A DNA stretch of 64,000 nucleotides from Paraburkholderia antibiotica (GCF_012927125.1 NZ_JABBFZ010000021.1:1-64000); one strand, 5' to 3'; positions 16,342 to 26,459 are shown, counted from the first letter of the stretch. Numbers and translations: made by a program. The notes: generated by a model not told the origin, from the letters alone.

Positions 16342-16913
16342 CGGGCGGGCCTCGGGTTAGCGGCGGTGGCGGTCAACGGCGGTGGACAAGGGTGGTGAAA
16401 AAAACGCGGCCGCAATCTTCATGCCGCGATTGCCAGCGCTCACCGCTTTAACGCACAGTACGGTCATGATCGTGCATCGGCGCTGCGCCGTGTTGGTGCA
16501 TGGGTCGATGGCGATGCGGAAGAGGGCTCGCGGTCCGTTATGGTGGTGCTCGGGAAATGTCAGGAAAACGTCCTGGGCGCGTGCTGGCGTGTCTCGGCGT
16601 GCTCGGGGTTAAACCGGATAGCGGTTCGCGCGAAGCTCCGTGTGTCGCGACGAACTTCGCGGTAAGCAGATGCGAAAGCGAGACCGAAACCGTGCGCGGC
16701 CCTGAATGCAAGCGCAGGCCGTAGCGCGCTAGCGCGATTTGGGCGCATATGTCGCGTGAAACGTCGTTCGGACTGCTGCAAGCAGCAGATAGCAGCAGAT
16801 AGCAGCAGATAGCAGCAGGCAGCACGCAACACCACGCAGTTCTCACAGGCGGTCGAACAACGGCATAGAGCTTGCTTTTTTGGCGGGCTGCCCATTTCGT
16901 CGAGGAGTCCGGA
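16342..16913. other. Divergent intergenic region of amidoligase cluster 1
   Basis: About 570 bp between the divergent zinc peptidase and transglutaminase-DUF2126 genes. It contains the 10-bp tandem repeat listed separately and presumably both promoters. I see no convincing gene in it; reading frames here are shadows of sequence composition. Confidence 0.5.
16781..16818 (+). repeat. Tandem 10-bp repeat, 3.8 copies
   Basis: AGCAGCAGAT is repeated three times exactly, followed by AGCAGCAG. The 10-bp period (one helical turn) lies about 100-130 bp upstream of the cluster 1 start codon. Confidence 0.85.
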
Positions 16914-19900
16914 GTGTCCATACGCGTCGCGTTGCATCACGTTACTCATTACCGCTACGACAGGCGGGTGTCGCTGTCGCCGCAGGTCGTGCGGCTGCGG
17001 CCCGCGCCGCATTGCCGTACGCCGATCCTGTCGTACTCGCTGCGGGTCGAGCCGGTCAAGCACTTCATCAACTGGCAGCAGGACGCGTTCGCCAACTATC
17101 AGGCGCGGCTCGTGTTTCCCGAGCAGACTTGCGAGTTCAAGGTGACCGTCGACCTGGTCGCCGAAATGGCCGTCTACAACCCGTTCGATTTCTTTCTCGA
17201 ACCGTCGGCCGAGCAGTTCCCGTTCGATTACGCGCCGGAGCTCGCCGCCGAACTCGCGCCGTACCGCATCCAGCGGCCGATGACGCCGCGCTTCGCCGAA
17301 TTCGTCGCGAGCATCGACCGTACGCCGGCCGGCACCGCGAATTTTCTCGTCGCGTTGAACCAGCGGCTGCAGCACGAGATCCGCTACCTGATCCGGATGG
17401 AGCCGGGCGTGCAGACGCCCGAGCAAACGCTCGTCAACGCGTCGGGTTCGTGTCGCGATTCGGGCTGGCTGCTGGTCGAGACCTTGCGGCAACTGGGTTT
17501 CGCGGCGCGCTTCGTATCCGGCTATCTGCTGCAACTCGCGCCCGACGTCAAATCGATCGACGGCCCGAGCGGCACCGAAGTCGACTTCACCGACCTGCAC
17601 GCATGGTGCGAAGTCTATCTGCCGGGCGCGGGCTGGATCGGCCTCGACCCGACCTCGGGGCTGCTCGCGGGCGAAGGGCATATCCCGGTCGCGTGCACGC
17701 CGGAGCCGGGCAGCGCGGCGCCGATCTCCGGCGCGGTCGACGAATGCGAGGTCGAGTTCGAGCACACGATGTCGATCGAGCGCGTGCTGGAAACGCCGCG
17801 CGTGACGAAGCCGTACAGCGAAGCCGCGTGGGACGACGTGCTGACGATGGGCGCGCAAGTCGACCGCGAACTCGCCGACATGGACGTGCGCCTGACGATG
17901 GGCGGCGAGCCGACCTTCGTGTCGGTGCGCGAGCGCGACGCCGCCGAATGGAACAGCGACGCGCTCGGGCCGACCAAGCGCGGCTATGCGGTCGCGCTGA
18001 TGGACCGGCTGCGCGCGCGCTACGGCGCGAACGGCTTCCTGCATATCGGCCAGGGCAAGTGGTATCCGGGCGAGCAGTTGCCGCGCTGGGCGATGTCGCT
18101 GTACTGGCGCGCCGACGGCGAGCCGTGCTGGCACAACCCGGCGCTCTTCGCCGACGAACGCGAGCCGGGCCGCTACACGGCCGGCGACGCGCAACGCTTT
18201 CTCGCGCATCTGGCCGCGAAGCTGTCGGTGGACGCGGATTGCATCCAGCCCGGCTACGAGGACACCTGGTACTACCTGTGGCGCGAGCGTCGCCTGCCGG
18301 TCAACGTCGATCCGTTCGACGCGCGCCTCGACGACGAACTCGAACGCGTGCGGCTGCGTCGCGTGTTCGACGCCGGGCTCGGCAGCCCGACCGGCTACGT
18401 GCTGCCGATCGGCCGTGAGCCCGGCGCGTCGGGCAGCGTGCCGAAGTGGCTCAGTGGCCGCTGGTTCTTCCGCGACGAACGCATGTACCTGATCCCTGGC
18501 GATTCGCCGATGGGCTACCGGCTGCCGCTCGATTCGCTGCCGTGGGTGTCGAAGACCGACTATCCGTATCAGCACGCGCACGATCCGTTCGCGCCCGTAA
18601 CGCCGCTACGCACGGCCGCGCAGTTGCGCGTGCAGTACGAGCCGGCGCGCGAGGGCGGCGAGCCTGCATCGGCCGATGCGCGGGACGTGCTGAACGCCGA
18701 CCCGCGCCATGCAGCGGCACTGTCGCTCTCGGCCGCCGATCTGCTGAGCGGCATGCCGCATGGTGGCGTGCTCGCGTATGCGCGTCAGCCGCATGAGGGA
18801 CTGGAAAACGCGCCGGAAAGCGCGCCAGAAAACGCCCAGCCGCCGGCGCGCGGGCAGTCGTCGCGAGACACGCTGCGCACCGCGTTGTGCGTCGAGGCGC
18901 GCGACCCGAAACGCGCGGCCGGTCCGCAAGCGGAAGCCGCGTCGTTCGGCAGCGGCTACACGTTGCTGCACGTGTTCATGCCGCCGCTCACCGATCTCGA
19001 CGACTATCTCGACCTGCTCGCCGCCGTCGAGGCCACCGCCGAAGAGCTGAAGATGCAGGTCGTGCTCGAAGGCTATCCGCCGCCGCGCGACGTGCGTCTG
19101 AAGGTGCTGCAGGTGACGCCGGATCCCGGCGTGATCGAGGTGAACATCCATCCGGCCGCGAACTGGGACGAGCTGGTCGATCACACCGAGTACCTGTATG
19201 AATCGGCCGCGCACAGCTATCTGAGCAGCGAGAAGTTCATGCTCGACGGCCGTCATACCGGCACGGGCGGCGGCAATCATCTGGTGCTCGGCGGCGCGAC
19301 GCCGGCCGACAGCCCGTTCCTGCGCCGCCCCGATCTGCTCGCGAGCCTGCTGGCGTACTGGCACAACCATCCGTCGCTGTCGTATCTGTTCTCGGGGCTG
19401 TTCATCGGACCGACCAGCCAGGCGCCGCGGATCGACGAAGCGCGCAACGATCAGGTCTACGAACTGGAGCTCGCGTTCGCCGAGTTGCAGCGGCAACTCG
19501 ATCTGCTCGGCGGGCGCGACGGCGCGAACCTGCCGCCGTGGATGATCGATCGCGCGCTGCGTAACATCCTGATCGACGTGACCGGCAACACGCACCGCGC
19601 CGAGTTCTGCATCGACAAGCTTTATTCGCCCGACGGTCCGACCGGCCGCCTCGGTCTGCTGGAGTTGCGCGGTTTCGAAATGCCGCCGCACGCGCGCATG
19701 AGCCTCGTGCAGCAACTGCTGCTGCGCGCGCTGGTCGCGCGTTTCTGGCGCACGCCGTACACGCAGCGGTTGACGCGCTGGGGCACCGAGCTGCACGACC
19801 GCTTCCTGCTCGGCACCTTCGTGAAGATGGATTTCGACGACGTGCTCGGCGAACTGAACGAAGCCGGCTTCGCATTCGACGCCGCGTGGTTCGCGCCGCA

Positions 19901-20453
19901 CTTCGAATTCCGCTTTCCGCTGGTCGGCGAGATGACGCTGAGCGGCATCGATCTGACGATACGCAACGCGCTCGAACCGTGGCACGTGATGGGCGAAGAG
20001 GGGGCAATCGGCGGCACGGTGCGTTATGTCGATTCGTCGGTCGAGCGGCTCGAGGTGCGCGCGCTGGGGCTGAATGGCAACCGCCACGTGCTGAGCGTGA
20101 ACGGCGTGCCGGTGCCGCTGCAGCCGACCGGGCGCGTCAGCGAGTACGTGGCCGGCGTGCGTTTTCGCGCGTGGTCGCAGGCGTCGGCGCTGCATCCGAC
20201 CATCGGTGTGCACGCGCCGCTCACGTTCGACCTCGTCGACACATGGACCGGCCGCTCGCTCGGCGGATGCCAGTATCATGTCGCTCATCCGGGCGGGCGC
20301 AACTACCAGACCTTCCCGGTCAACGCCTACGAGGCGGAAAGCCGGCGGCGCGCGCGCTTCTTCGCGTCGGGTCATACGCCGGGGCCGCTCGCGGTGGGCA
20401 CGCCGCAGCGCAGTCTCGAGTTTCCGTTCACGCTCGACCTACGCCGTAGTTGA
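16914..20453 (+). CDS. Transglutaminase-like / DUF2126 fusion protein
   Basis: GTG 16914, with GAGGAG 6-7 bp upstream, gives 1179 residues; a longer frame from 16872 lacks such a site. Residues 1-260 are a transglutaminase N-domain plus core with triad C180 (SGSCRDSGW), H229 (DLHAWCEVYL) and D245 (IGLDPTSG). The remaining ~900 residues are the DUF2126 region ('MGGEPTFVSV', 'GFLHIGQGKWYPGEQLPRW', 'GTGGGNHLVLGG', 'LLELRGFEMPPHARMS'). A variable Ala/Pro/Glu insert lies near residues 620-665. This is one of the standard members of bacterial ATP-grasp/Alpha-E gene groups predicted to form and break peptide or isopeptide bonds. Cytosolic, probably cotranscribed with the next two genes. Confidence 0.9.
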   Translation: MSIRVALHHVTHYRYDRRVSLSPQVVRLRPAPHCRTPILSYSLRVEPVKHFINWQQDAFANYQARLVFPEQTCEFKVTVDLVAEMAVYNPFDFFLEPSAEQFPFDYAPELAAELAPYRIQRPMTPRFAEFVASIDRTPAGTANFLVALNQRLQHEIRYLIRMEPGVQTPEQTLVNASGSCRDSGWLLVETLRQLGFAARFVSGYLLQLAPDVKSIDGPSGTEVDFTDLHAWCEVYLPGAGWIGLDPTSGLLAGEGHIPVACTPEPGSAAPISGAVDECEVEFEHTMSIERVLETPRVTKPYSEAAWDDVLTMGAQVDRELADMDVRLTMGGEPTFVSVRERDAAEWNSDALGPTKRGYAVALMDRLRARYGANGFLHIGQGKWYPGEQLPRWAMSLYWRADGEPCWHNPALFADEREPGRYTAGDAQRFLAHLAAKLSVDADCIQPGYEDTWYYLWRERRLPVNVDPFDARLDDELERVRLRRVFDAGLGSPTGYVLPIGREPGASGSVPKWLSGRWFFRDERMYLIPGDSPMGYRLPLDSLPWVSKTDYPYQHAHDPFAPVTPLRTAAQLRVQYEPAREGGEPASADARDVLNADPRHAAALSLSAADLLSGMPHGGVLAYARQPHEGLENAPESAPENAQPPARGQSSRDTLRTALCVEARDPKRAAGPQAEAASFGSGYTLLHVFMPPLTDLDDYLDLLAAVEATAEELKMQVVLEGYPPPRDVRLKVLQVTPDPGVIEVNIHPAANWDELVDHTEYLYESAAHSYLSSEKFMLDGRHTGTGGGNHLVLGGATPADSPFLRRPDLLASLLAYWHNHPSLSYLFSGLFIGPTSQAPRIDEARNDQVYELELAFAELQRQLDLLGGRDGANLPPWMIDRALRNILIDVTGNTHRAEFCIDKLYSPDGPTGRLGLLELRGFEMPPHARMSLVQQLLLRALVARFWRTPYTQRLTRWGTELHDRFLLGTFVKMDFDDVLGELNEAGFAFDAAWFAPHFEFRFPLVGEMTLSGIDLTIRNALEPWHVMGEEGAIGGTVRYVDSSVERLEVRALGLNGNRHVLSVNGVPVPLQPTGRVSEYVAGVRFRAWSQASALHPTIGVHAPLTFDLVDTWTGRSLGGCQYHVAHPGGRNYQTFPVNAYEAESRRRARFFASGHTPGPLAVGTPQRSLEFPFTLDLRRS

Positions 20454-20482
20454 AAACGATGCGTCACTGACACCACACGATC

Positions 20483-23191
20483 TTGGCCTTTCAATCGACT
20501 TTGCCTTTCGAAGCGTCCGCGCAGCGTGCGGATGCTTCGTCCTTGCTACGGTTGCTGCCGGGCCACGATGGACATTGGGACGAACTGCGCGACGCGTCGG
20601 GCGCGCTGCGCGAACCGTGGCGGCAGTTCTTCGCGCTGCTCGGCGAAGACGGCATCGCGCGGCTCGCGGACCATAACGCGTCGATCGCGCAGCAGATCCG
20701 CGACAACGACATCAGCTACAACGTCTACGCGGACAACGGCAAGTCGCGGCCGTGGGCGCTCGATCTGCTGCCGTTCCTGATCGGCGAGAGCGAGTGGGCA
20801 CGGATCGAGCGCGGCGTCACGCAGCGCGCGCATCTGCTCAATGCGATCGTCGCCGATATCTACGGACCGCAGACGCTGCTCGAACATGGGCAACTGCCGC
20901 CCGCGCTGGTGTTCGGGCATCCGGGCTATCTGCGCTCGGTGAAGGGCTTCGCGCCGCCGCGCGGCCAGTACTTACAGGTCGTCGCGCTCGATCTGGCGCG
21001 CTCGCCGGACGGCGACTGGAGCGTGATCGCGCAGCGCACCGAAGCGCCGTCGGGTCTCGGCTATGCGCTCGAAAACCGCCTGATCGTATCGACGCTGTTC
21101 GCCGAGCCGTTCCGCTCGCTGCGCGTGAGCCGCCTCGCGCCGATCTATTCGCAACTGATCGCGACGCTCGTGCAGACCGCGCAGGCGACGTTGCGCGACG
21201 GCGAGGGCGGTGCCGCTTCGGCATCCTCAGCGTCTGCTTCTTCTGCGGCCTCCGTTACCTCGCCGCATATCGCGCTGCTTACGCCGGGGCCATACAGCGA
21301 GACCTATTTCGAGCACGTGTTTCTCGCGCGCTATCTCGGCGTCACGCTGGTCGAGGGCAAGGACCTGACCGTGCGCGGCGACCGGCTCTATCTGAAGACG
21401 CTCGCCGGGCTCGAACGCGTGCACGTGGTGCTGCGCCGTCTCGACGACGCGTTCTGCGATCCGGTCGAGTTGCGCGCCGATTCGACGATCGGCGTGCCCG
21501 GCCTGTTGCAGGTGATGCGCGCGGGCAATGTGATCGTGTCGAACGTGCCGGGTTCGGGTTTCGCCGAATCGCCGGCGCTGCACGGTTTCATGCCGGGCAT
21601 CGCCGAAGCGCTACTCGGCGAGGAACTGCTGCTGCCGGGCGTGCCGACCTGGTGGTGCGGCGAAGCGGCGGCGCGCGAGCAGGCCTTCGCGCAACTCGAC
21701 GACGCGTTCATCGTGCCGACGTGGCCGCTCGCGGGACGCGATGCGCCGCCCGGCATCGAAGGCGGCAGGCAGTCGCTCGCGGCATGGCGCGAGCGCATCG
21801 ACGCATTGCCCGATGCGTTCACGATCCAGCAGGAGCAGCGCTTTTCGTGCACGCCGCGCTATGACGCGGGCACGATCGGCGGGCGGCCGTCGGTGTTGCG
21901 CGTCTATGCGATCGCCGATGTGAACGGCGGCTGGCACGTGATGCCGGGCGGCTTCACGCGCGTGGCCGCCGAGCGGCAAACCACGGTATCGATGCAGCAC
22001 GGCGGCAGCAGCGTCGATACATGGGTGCTGTCGAGCCAGCCGAGCTCGACGTTCACGCTGCTGCCGTCGCCGATGCAGCCCGCCGATCTCGCGCGCAAGC
22101 ATCGCACGGTGTCGAGCCGCGCCGCCGAGAACCTGTTCTGGGCTGGGCGCTACGGCGAGCGCGCGGAAAACAACGTGCGGCTGCTGCGGCTGATTCTCGG
22201 CTCGCTCGAAGGCAACGATGCGGAGGCGATGTTTCCGACGCTGATCGAACTCGCGACGTGGTGTGGTCTCGTGCAGCCCGGCGATCTGGCGTCGCCGAAT
22301 GGCGTGTCCGCCACGCCTTCGCCGCGCGGCTTCGAGCGCGCGCTGGTCGCGAATCTCGGCGAAAGCGCGGGCAGCGTGAGCATCAGTCAGAATCTCAATT
22401 GCCAGGCGCGCGCGAACGGTGAGGTGCGTGGGCGTTTGTCGAACGATCACTGGCGCGTGATTCTCGCGGCGCGCAACGACTTCCAGGACGCGTTGCAGAC
22501 GTTGCTGCCGAATGGAGCGAACGGTGGAGCGAATGGCGGAAGCGGGGCAGGCGCCGGTGGTGCTAATGGTGCCAGTGGCGCGAGCGCGTTCGAACGCTAC
22601 GACCGTGTGACGCTTGCGAATGCGCTGGAGCATCTGTCGGTGCAACTGTCGGCGATCAGCGGCGCGCAGGGTGATCGCATGACGCGCGATGAAGCGTGGC
22701 GGCTGCTGTTCGTCGGCCGTCATATCGAACGGGTCGCGACGATGGCCGCGTTCGTGCGCGGGGTCGCCGCGAACGGACAACTGGCGACGCCCGCCGGCTT
22801 CGAGCTGCTGCTGCAACTGTTCGATAGCACGCTTACGTATCGATCGTTGTATCCGGGGCGTTTCGAAGTGCCGGCGCTGCTCGATCTGCTGGTGATCGAA
22901 CCGCACAATCCGCGCGGGATTTATGGGGTGTACGAACGATTGCGCAACAAGCTCGACGAGATCGCGGTGGCGGCGGGCGGCGCGCGGCATCGACCGTTCG
23001 CGGAACTGCTGCCGCCGGTCGAGCTGCTGCCGTCGCTCGAATCGCTGTGCGCGGTCGATGAACACGGCGGCTACGGCAAGCTGATTGCGCTGTGCGATCA
23101 GATCGGCGGCTTTGCGAATGCGGCCGCGCAGGAGATCAGCGCGCGCTATTTCAGTCACGCGACCACGGTCGCCTCGCAGGTGTGGGTATGA
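20483..23191 (+). CDS. Circularly permuted ATP-grasp (COG2308) fused to Alpha-E domain
   Basis: 902 residues from TTG 20483; no clear ribosome site is visible and no in-frame ATG lies nearby, so the exact start is uncertain. The N-terminal ~500 residues are a circularly permuted type-2 ATP-grasp ('DNDISYNVYADNGKSRPWALD', 'GYALENRLIVS', 'TPGPYSETYFEHVFLARYLGVTLVEGKDL', 'SNVPGSGFAESPAL'). The C-terminal ~340 residues are an Alpha-E helical domain ('SRAAENLFWAGRYGERAENNVRLLRL', 'FVGRHIERVATMAAFVRG'). A short Gly/Ala/Asn linker splits the Alpha-E part. ATP-grasp amidoligation of a peptide or amine is predicted. The fusion joins what are two separate genes at 53590-56197. Confidence 0.9.
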   Translation: MAFQSTLPFEASAQRADASSLLRLLPGHDGHWDELRDASGALREPWRQFFALLGEDGIARLADHNASIAQQIRDNDISYNVYADNGKSRPWALDLLPFLIGESEWARIERGVTQRAHLLNAIVADIYGPQTLLEHGQLPPALVFGHPGYLRSVKGFAPPRGQYLQVVALDLARSPDGDWSVIAQRTEAPSGLGYALENRLIVSTLFAEPFRSLRVSRLAPIYSQLIATLVQTAQATLRDGEGGAASASSASASSAASVTSPHIALLTPGPYSETYFEHVFLARYLGVTLVEGKDLTVRGDRLYLKTLAGLERVHVVLRRLDDAFCDPVELRADSTIGVPGLLQVMRAGNVIVSNVPGSGFAESPALHGFMPGIAEALLGEELLLPGVPTWWCGEAAAREQAFAQLDDAFIVPTWPLAGRDAPPGIEGGRQSLAAWRERIDALPDAFTIQQEQRFSCTPRYDAGTIGGRPSVLRVYAIADVNGGWHVMPGGFTRVAAERQTTVSMQHGGSSVDTWVLSSQPSSTFTLLPSPMQPADLARKHRTVSSRAAENLFWAGRYGERAENNVRLLRLILGSLEGNDAEAMFPTLIELATWCGLVQPGDLASPNGVSATPSPRGFERALVANLGESAGSVSISQNLNCQARANGEVRGRLSNDHWRVILAARNDFQDALQTLLPNGANGGANGGSGAGAGGANGASGASAFERYDRVTLANALEHLSVQLSAISGAQGDRMTRDEAWRLLFVGRHIERVATMAAFVRGVAANGQLATPAGFELLLQLFDSTLTYRSLYPGRFEVPALLDLLVIEPHNPRGIYGVYERLRNKLDEIAVAAGGARHRPFAELLPPVELLPSLESLCAVDEHGGYGKLIALCDQIGGFANAAAQEISARYFSHATTVASQVWV

Positions 23192-24090
23192 AGAACGCGC
23201 CGACGGTGCTGTCCGTTTCGCATCGGACCACTTACCATTATTCGACCTATGTCGAGACCGCCCAGCATCTCGCGACGATCCGGCCGCTCGCGTGTCCGTG
23301 GCAGCGCGTGGTGACGCGTAGCGAGCGGATCGAGCCGGAGCCGTCGTATCTGCACAGCCGTATCGATGCGTTCGGCAACGACGTGCTGTACTTCGCGCTC
23401 GATACGCCGCACGAGCGCCTGCAACTCGTCAGCGAAACCACGGTCGCGCTGACGCCGCGCTGGACCGATCTCGATGCCGACGCGACGCCCGCCTGGGAGA
23501 CGGTCGCCGACGCGCTGCGCTTTCGCGTGGGTGGCCAGTTCCGGCCCGAGGCGGAATTCTGTTTCGCGTCGCCGAACATCGCGCTGCGCCCGGCGTTGCG
23601 CGACTACGCGTTGCCGAGCTTCACGCCGGGCCGGCCGCTCGTGGCGGGCGCGATCGATCTGATGCATCGCATTCACGAGGACTTCGCGTACAAGCCGTCG
23701 GCGACGCTGTTCGATACGCCGGCCGAGCGCGCGTTCGAGTTGAAGAGCGGCGTGTGCCAGGATTTCGCGCAGGTGATGATCGGCTGTCTGCGTTCGCTCG
23801 GCTTGCCGGCGCGCTATGTGAGCGGCTATCTGCGCAACGATCCGCCGCCGGGACAGCCGAGGTTGATCGGCGCGGATGCGTCGCATGCGTGGGTGTCGGT
23901 GCATTGTCCGGCCAGCGGCTGGATCGATCTCGATCCGACCAACGACGTGCTCGCCGATCTCGATCATGTGACGCTCGCGATCGGGCGGGATTACAGCGAC
24001 GTGTCGTTGCTGCGCGGGACGATTCTCGGCGGCGGCGCGCACCGGATGGAGGTGGGGGTGACGGTGCTGGCGTTGGGCGAGGGGGCGTAA
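23188..24090 (+). CDS. Transglutaminase-like cysteine protease family protein (cluster 1)
   Basis: ATG 23188 overlaps the preceding stop (ATGA), giving 300 residues. N-terminal beta domain ('SVSHRTTYHYSTYVETAQHLATIRP'), then a transglutaminase core with C190 (SGVCQDFAQVM), H233 (ASHAWVSVHC) and D249 (WIDLDPTN). Members of this family are thought to hydrolyse or transfer amide bonds. Coupling to the ATP-grasp/Alpha-E gene points to a shared substrate. Confidence 0.9.
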   Translation: MKNAPTVLSVSHRTTYHYSTYVETAQHLATIRPLACPWQRVVTRSERIEPEPSYLHSRIDAFGNDVLYFALDTPHERLQLVSETTVALTPRWTDLDADATPAWETVADALRFRVGGQFRPEAEFCFASPNIALRPALRDYALPSFTPGRPLVAGAIDLMHRIHEDFAYKPSATLFDTPAERAFELKSGVCQDFAQVMIGCLRSLGLPARYVSGYLRNDPPPGQPRLIGADASHAWVSVHCPASGWIDLDPTNDVLADLDHVTLAIGRDYSDVSLLRGTILGGGAHRMEVGVTVLALGEGA

Positions 24091-24199
24091 TCGGTTTGCC
24101 GGCGGGTTGCTGGTGTCGGGCCGTGTCGGTTCGCGTATCGGAACTCCACGTTCTTCGGCCATAATGGCTGAAAACAACGTTGCTGGAGTTCACGCCCTC

Positions 24200-24442
24200 A
24201 TGAAGTCCCTTTGCTTCGCAACAGCTCTTCTCGTGCTTACCGCCGGCTGTACCTCGACCTCGTCGCCGGCGAACGATCAACTGGCGCGGCCCCCTTCGGC
24301 CGATGCCGATAGCTATCTGCTGCATACGCCCGATGCCGCGGCGAGACCTCAGCGGCTTACTGTCGGGACCAGCTATTCAGATACGCAGTTGATCTTGCCG
24401 TGGTTTCTTAATGACATCATCAACTTTGTGAACTATCGATAG
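24200..24442 (+). CDS. Small lipoprotein
   Basis: 80 residues from ATG 24200. The signal sequence 'MKSLCFATALLVLTAGC' ends in lipobox LTAGC; the mature part is polar with a hydrophobic C-terminal patch ('LILPWFLNDIINFVNYR'). An upstream frame extension would bury the signal peptide. No family recognised. Confidence 0.7.
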   Translation: MKSLCFATALLVLTAGCTSTSSPANDQLARPPSADADSYLLHTPDAAARPQRLTVGTSYSDTQLILPWFLNDIINFVNYR

Positions 24443-24481
24443 TCGTTGAAACCGCCAGGTGCAACCAGGTTGAAGCATTCG

Positions 24482-25054
24482 CTACGGCAACGGTGAACGA
24501 AGAATGGTCGGGGCGAGATCGCGTAGGGTAGGGTTCAGCCGCATGACGAGCAACGTGGCGTCGTTGCTCCCGTTCATCTTTGCGATGCCCTGGATTGGGT
24601 CCTGAGACTTCACCAGCCGGCTCATGGTGCCCAGGCCGTCTTCATTGGCTGGCGTTTCGAACGCAACCTGATCGGGGCCAAGGTGCTGGACGCGATCGCG
24701 GGGGAAAGGGCCGTTCCTGAATTCGTCCTTGGGCAAGAGGCCTTCGTTCGCGACTGCATCGACGAAGGCTTGCCGGTTCGGAAACAATCGTGCTGCGATC
24801 TTCGCTGCTTCGAAGCGCCCGGACGTATTGCCGTATGAAGTACTGAGCTGAATGCCTTGGCCCTTGATGCGGCTGTTCTGGCTGAGCGCCAACTGGTGCG
24901 GGTCGCCGGGTACTACGAAAAGCGTCGAGCCGTTTGAGCCATAGAGGCCGACGCATTTCCAACCACGCGGTGCCAACACGGCAAGATTGTTTCCATGCCC
25001 TGACGGTATAACAACAGACCCAATCGGTATTGGCGGAACAAAGCCGATTCGCAT
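24482..25054 (-). CDS. Hypothetical protein
   Basis: 190 residues if started at ATG 25054 (MRIGFVPPIPIGSVV), which keeps it clear of the divergent permease gene; upstream starts at 25120 or 25153 would overlap it. The N-terminal half looks beta-rich ('NNLAVLAPRGWKCVGLYGSNGSTLFVVPGD') and the C-terminal half mixed. No signal peptide with this start. Codon use is less GC-biased than its neighbours, which may mean transfer. Family and function not recognised. Confidence 0.55.
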   Translation of the reverse strand: MRIGFVPPIPIGSVVIPSGHGNNLAVLAPRGWKCVGLYGSNGSTLFVVPGDPHQLALSQNSRIKGQGIQLSTSYGNTSGRFEAAKIAARLFPNRQAFVDAVANEGLLPKDEFRNGPFPRDRVQHLGPDQVAFETPANEDGLGTMSRLVKSQDPIQGIAKMNGSNDATLLVMRLNPTLRDLAPTILRSPLP

Positions 25055-25121
25055 AGTCTGAGACCCTGTATCAACCGATATAAAACAAAAAGCGACGCCA
25101 TCGCGCGTGCACGGAGACATC

Positions 25122-26459
25122 TTGGACAAGCCTCTCGACATTGCATCGCTCATTGACCGCGAGCCGCTCCGGCTCTATCAGTGGGGCATCTTCCTGCTTT
25201 GCTTTGTAACCGCGGTGTTCGATGGTTTCGACACGCAAGCCATTGCTTTTACGGGCCCGGCGATCGTCGCGGCATTCGGTTTGCACGCCGGAGATCTCGC
25301 GCCCATTCTGATTGCCGGGACGCTGGGCATGACGATCGGCGCGATGACCCTGGGTCTGGTCGGCGATCGGATAGGCCGTCGTCCGGCGCTGCTGGCTGGC
25401 ATCGCCGTGTTCAGCATCGCTTCGCTGCTGACCGCCTGGGCGGGCAACACGGTGCAGATTCTCATTTTGCGGTTCATCGCTGGACTTGGCATGGGCGGTT
25501 GTACACCGGTCCTGCTGGCTCTTGCCGCGGAGTACGGTTCGGCGCAGCGTCGAGGCGCCATCATGACGGGCGTCCTGCTCGGCCTGCCTGCAGGAGCGAT
25601 GCTGGGCGGCCTGCTGGCCGCACGCATGATGCCCGTGATCGGCTGGCAGGGCGTATTCGTGGTCGGCGGAGCCGCGCCGCTGCTGTTCCTCGTCGTGCTT
25701 TACTTCGCATTGCCGGAATCTCTGCAGTATCTGGCGAGCCGGTCGGACCACGCCAGCACACGGCGCGTGAGCAAAACATTGCGCCGCATCGTGACGGTCG
25801 CATTGCCGGCCGACGCGACCTTCAAGGTTGCAGGAAAAGCCACGCGCGCCAGCGTTACCGCATTGTTTGCCAATGGCAATGCGCGTAACACCGTGGCTAT
25901 CTGGGCCGTCTATCTGTGCAACTGGGTTGCGTGGTTCATGTTCCTTTCGTGGCTGCCCACCGTGCTGAAGGCCGCGGGCCTGCCGGTTGCGCAAGCGCCG
26001 ATGGGTACGGTGATCGTGAATGCAGTGTTCATCGTGTGCGCCATTCCGCTCTCGCTGCTTCTGCCCAAAGTGAACACCCGCCGTTTGCTGATGGTGCTGC
26101 TCGGACTCGGCATTGCGATTGCCGTCGGGCTGGCTTATGCCGGCACTACGTGGGGTCTGGTGTTTGCGCTGGCCGGCGCAGCAGGGCTGGGGATCGGCGG
26201 TCAGCAGATCGCGCTGAACTATCTGGTGGTGGGCGCCTATCCGACGACACTGCGCGCAACAGCGACCGGGTGGGCGATCGGCATGGGCCGCGTGGGCGCG
26301 ATTGCGGGTTCCGCGGTAGGCGGTACGGTGCTGGCGCAAGGCGGCCCGAGCGGATTCTATCTGGCGCTCGCCGTCCCGCTCGCGGCAGCGATGTTTGCCG
26401 TGATGGCGATTCGTACGACGGGGCGCGTGGCCGACGGCGAGCTTGTCGTCGCGCATTGA
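25122..26459 (+). CDS. MFS transporter, aromatic acid:H+ symporter (AAHS) type
   Basis: TTG 25122, preceded by GGAG at a good distance, gives 445 residues. It opens with the AAHS-like 'DIASLIDREPLRLYQWGIFLLCF', then 'DGFDTQAIAFTGPAI' (the acidic pair in helix 1 used for proton coupling) and the loop 2-3 motif 'GLVGDRIGRRPALLAG'. Twelve helices are expected. The family (PcaK, BenK and relatives) imports aromatic acids; the substrate cannot be fixed. Neighbouring genes on the other strand encode an ATC-hydrolase-like protein and a FUSC exporter. Confidence 0.88.
   Translation: MDKPLDIASLIDREPLRLYQWGIFLLCFVTAVFDGFDTQAIAFTGPAIVAAFGLHAGDLAPILIAGTLGMTIGAMTLGLVGDRIGRRPALLAGIAVFSIASLLTAWAGNTVQILILRFIAGLGMGGCTPVLLALAAEYGSAQRRGAIMTGVLLGLPAGAMLGGLLAARMMPVIGWQGVFVVGGAAPLLFLVVLYFALPESLQYLASRSDHASTRRVSKTLRRIVTVALPADATFKVAGKATRASVTALFANGNARNTVAIWAVYLCNWVAWFMFLSWLPTVLKAAGLPVAQAPMGTVIVNAVFIVCAIPLSLLLPKVNTRRLLMVLLGLGIAIAVGLAYAGTTWGLVFALAGAAGLGIGGQQIALNYLVVGAYPTTLRATATGWAIGMGRVGAIAGSAVGGTVLAQGGPSGFYLALAVPLAAAMFAVMAIRTTGRVADGELVVAH

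Noticed and set aside
16781..16818. Short CRISPR-like repeat array
   Set aside because: The units are 10 bp and directly adjacent without spacers, so this is a plain tandem repeat.
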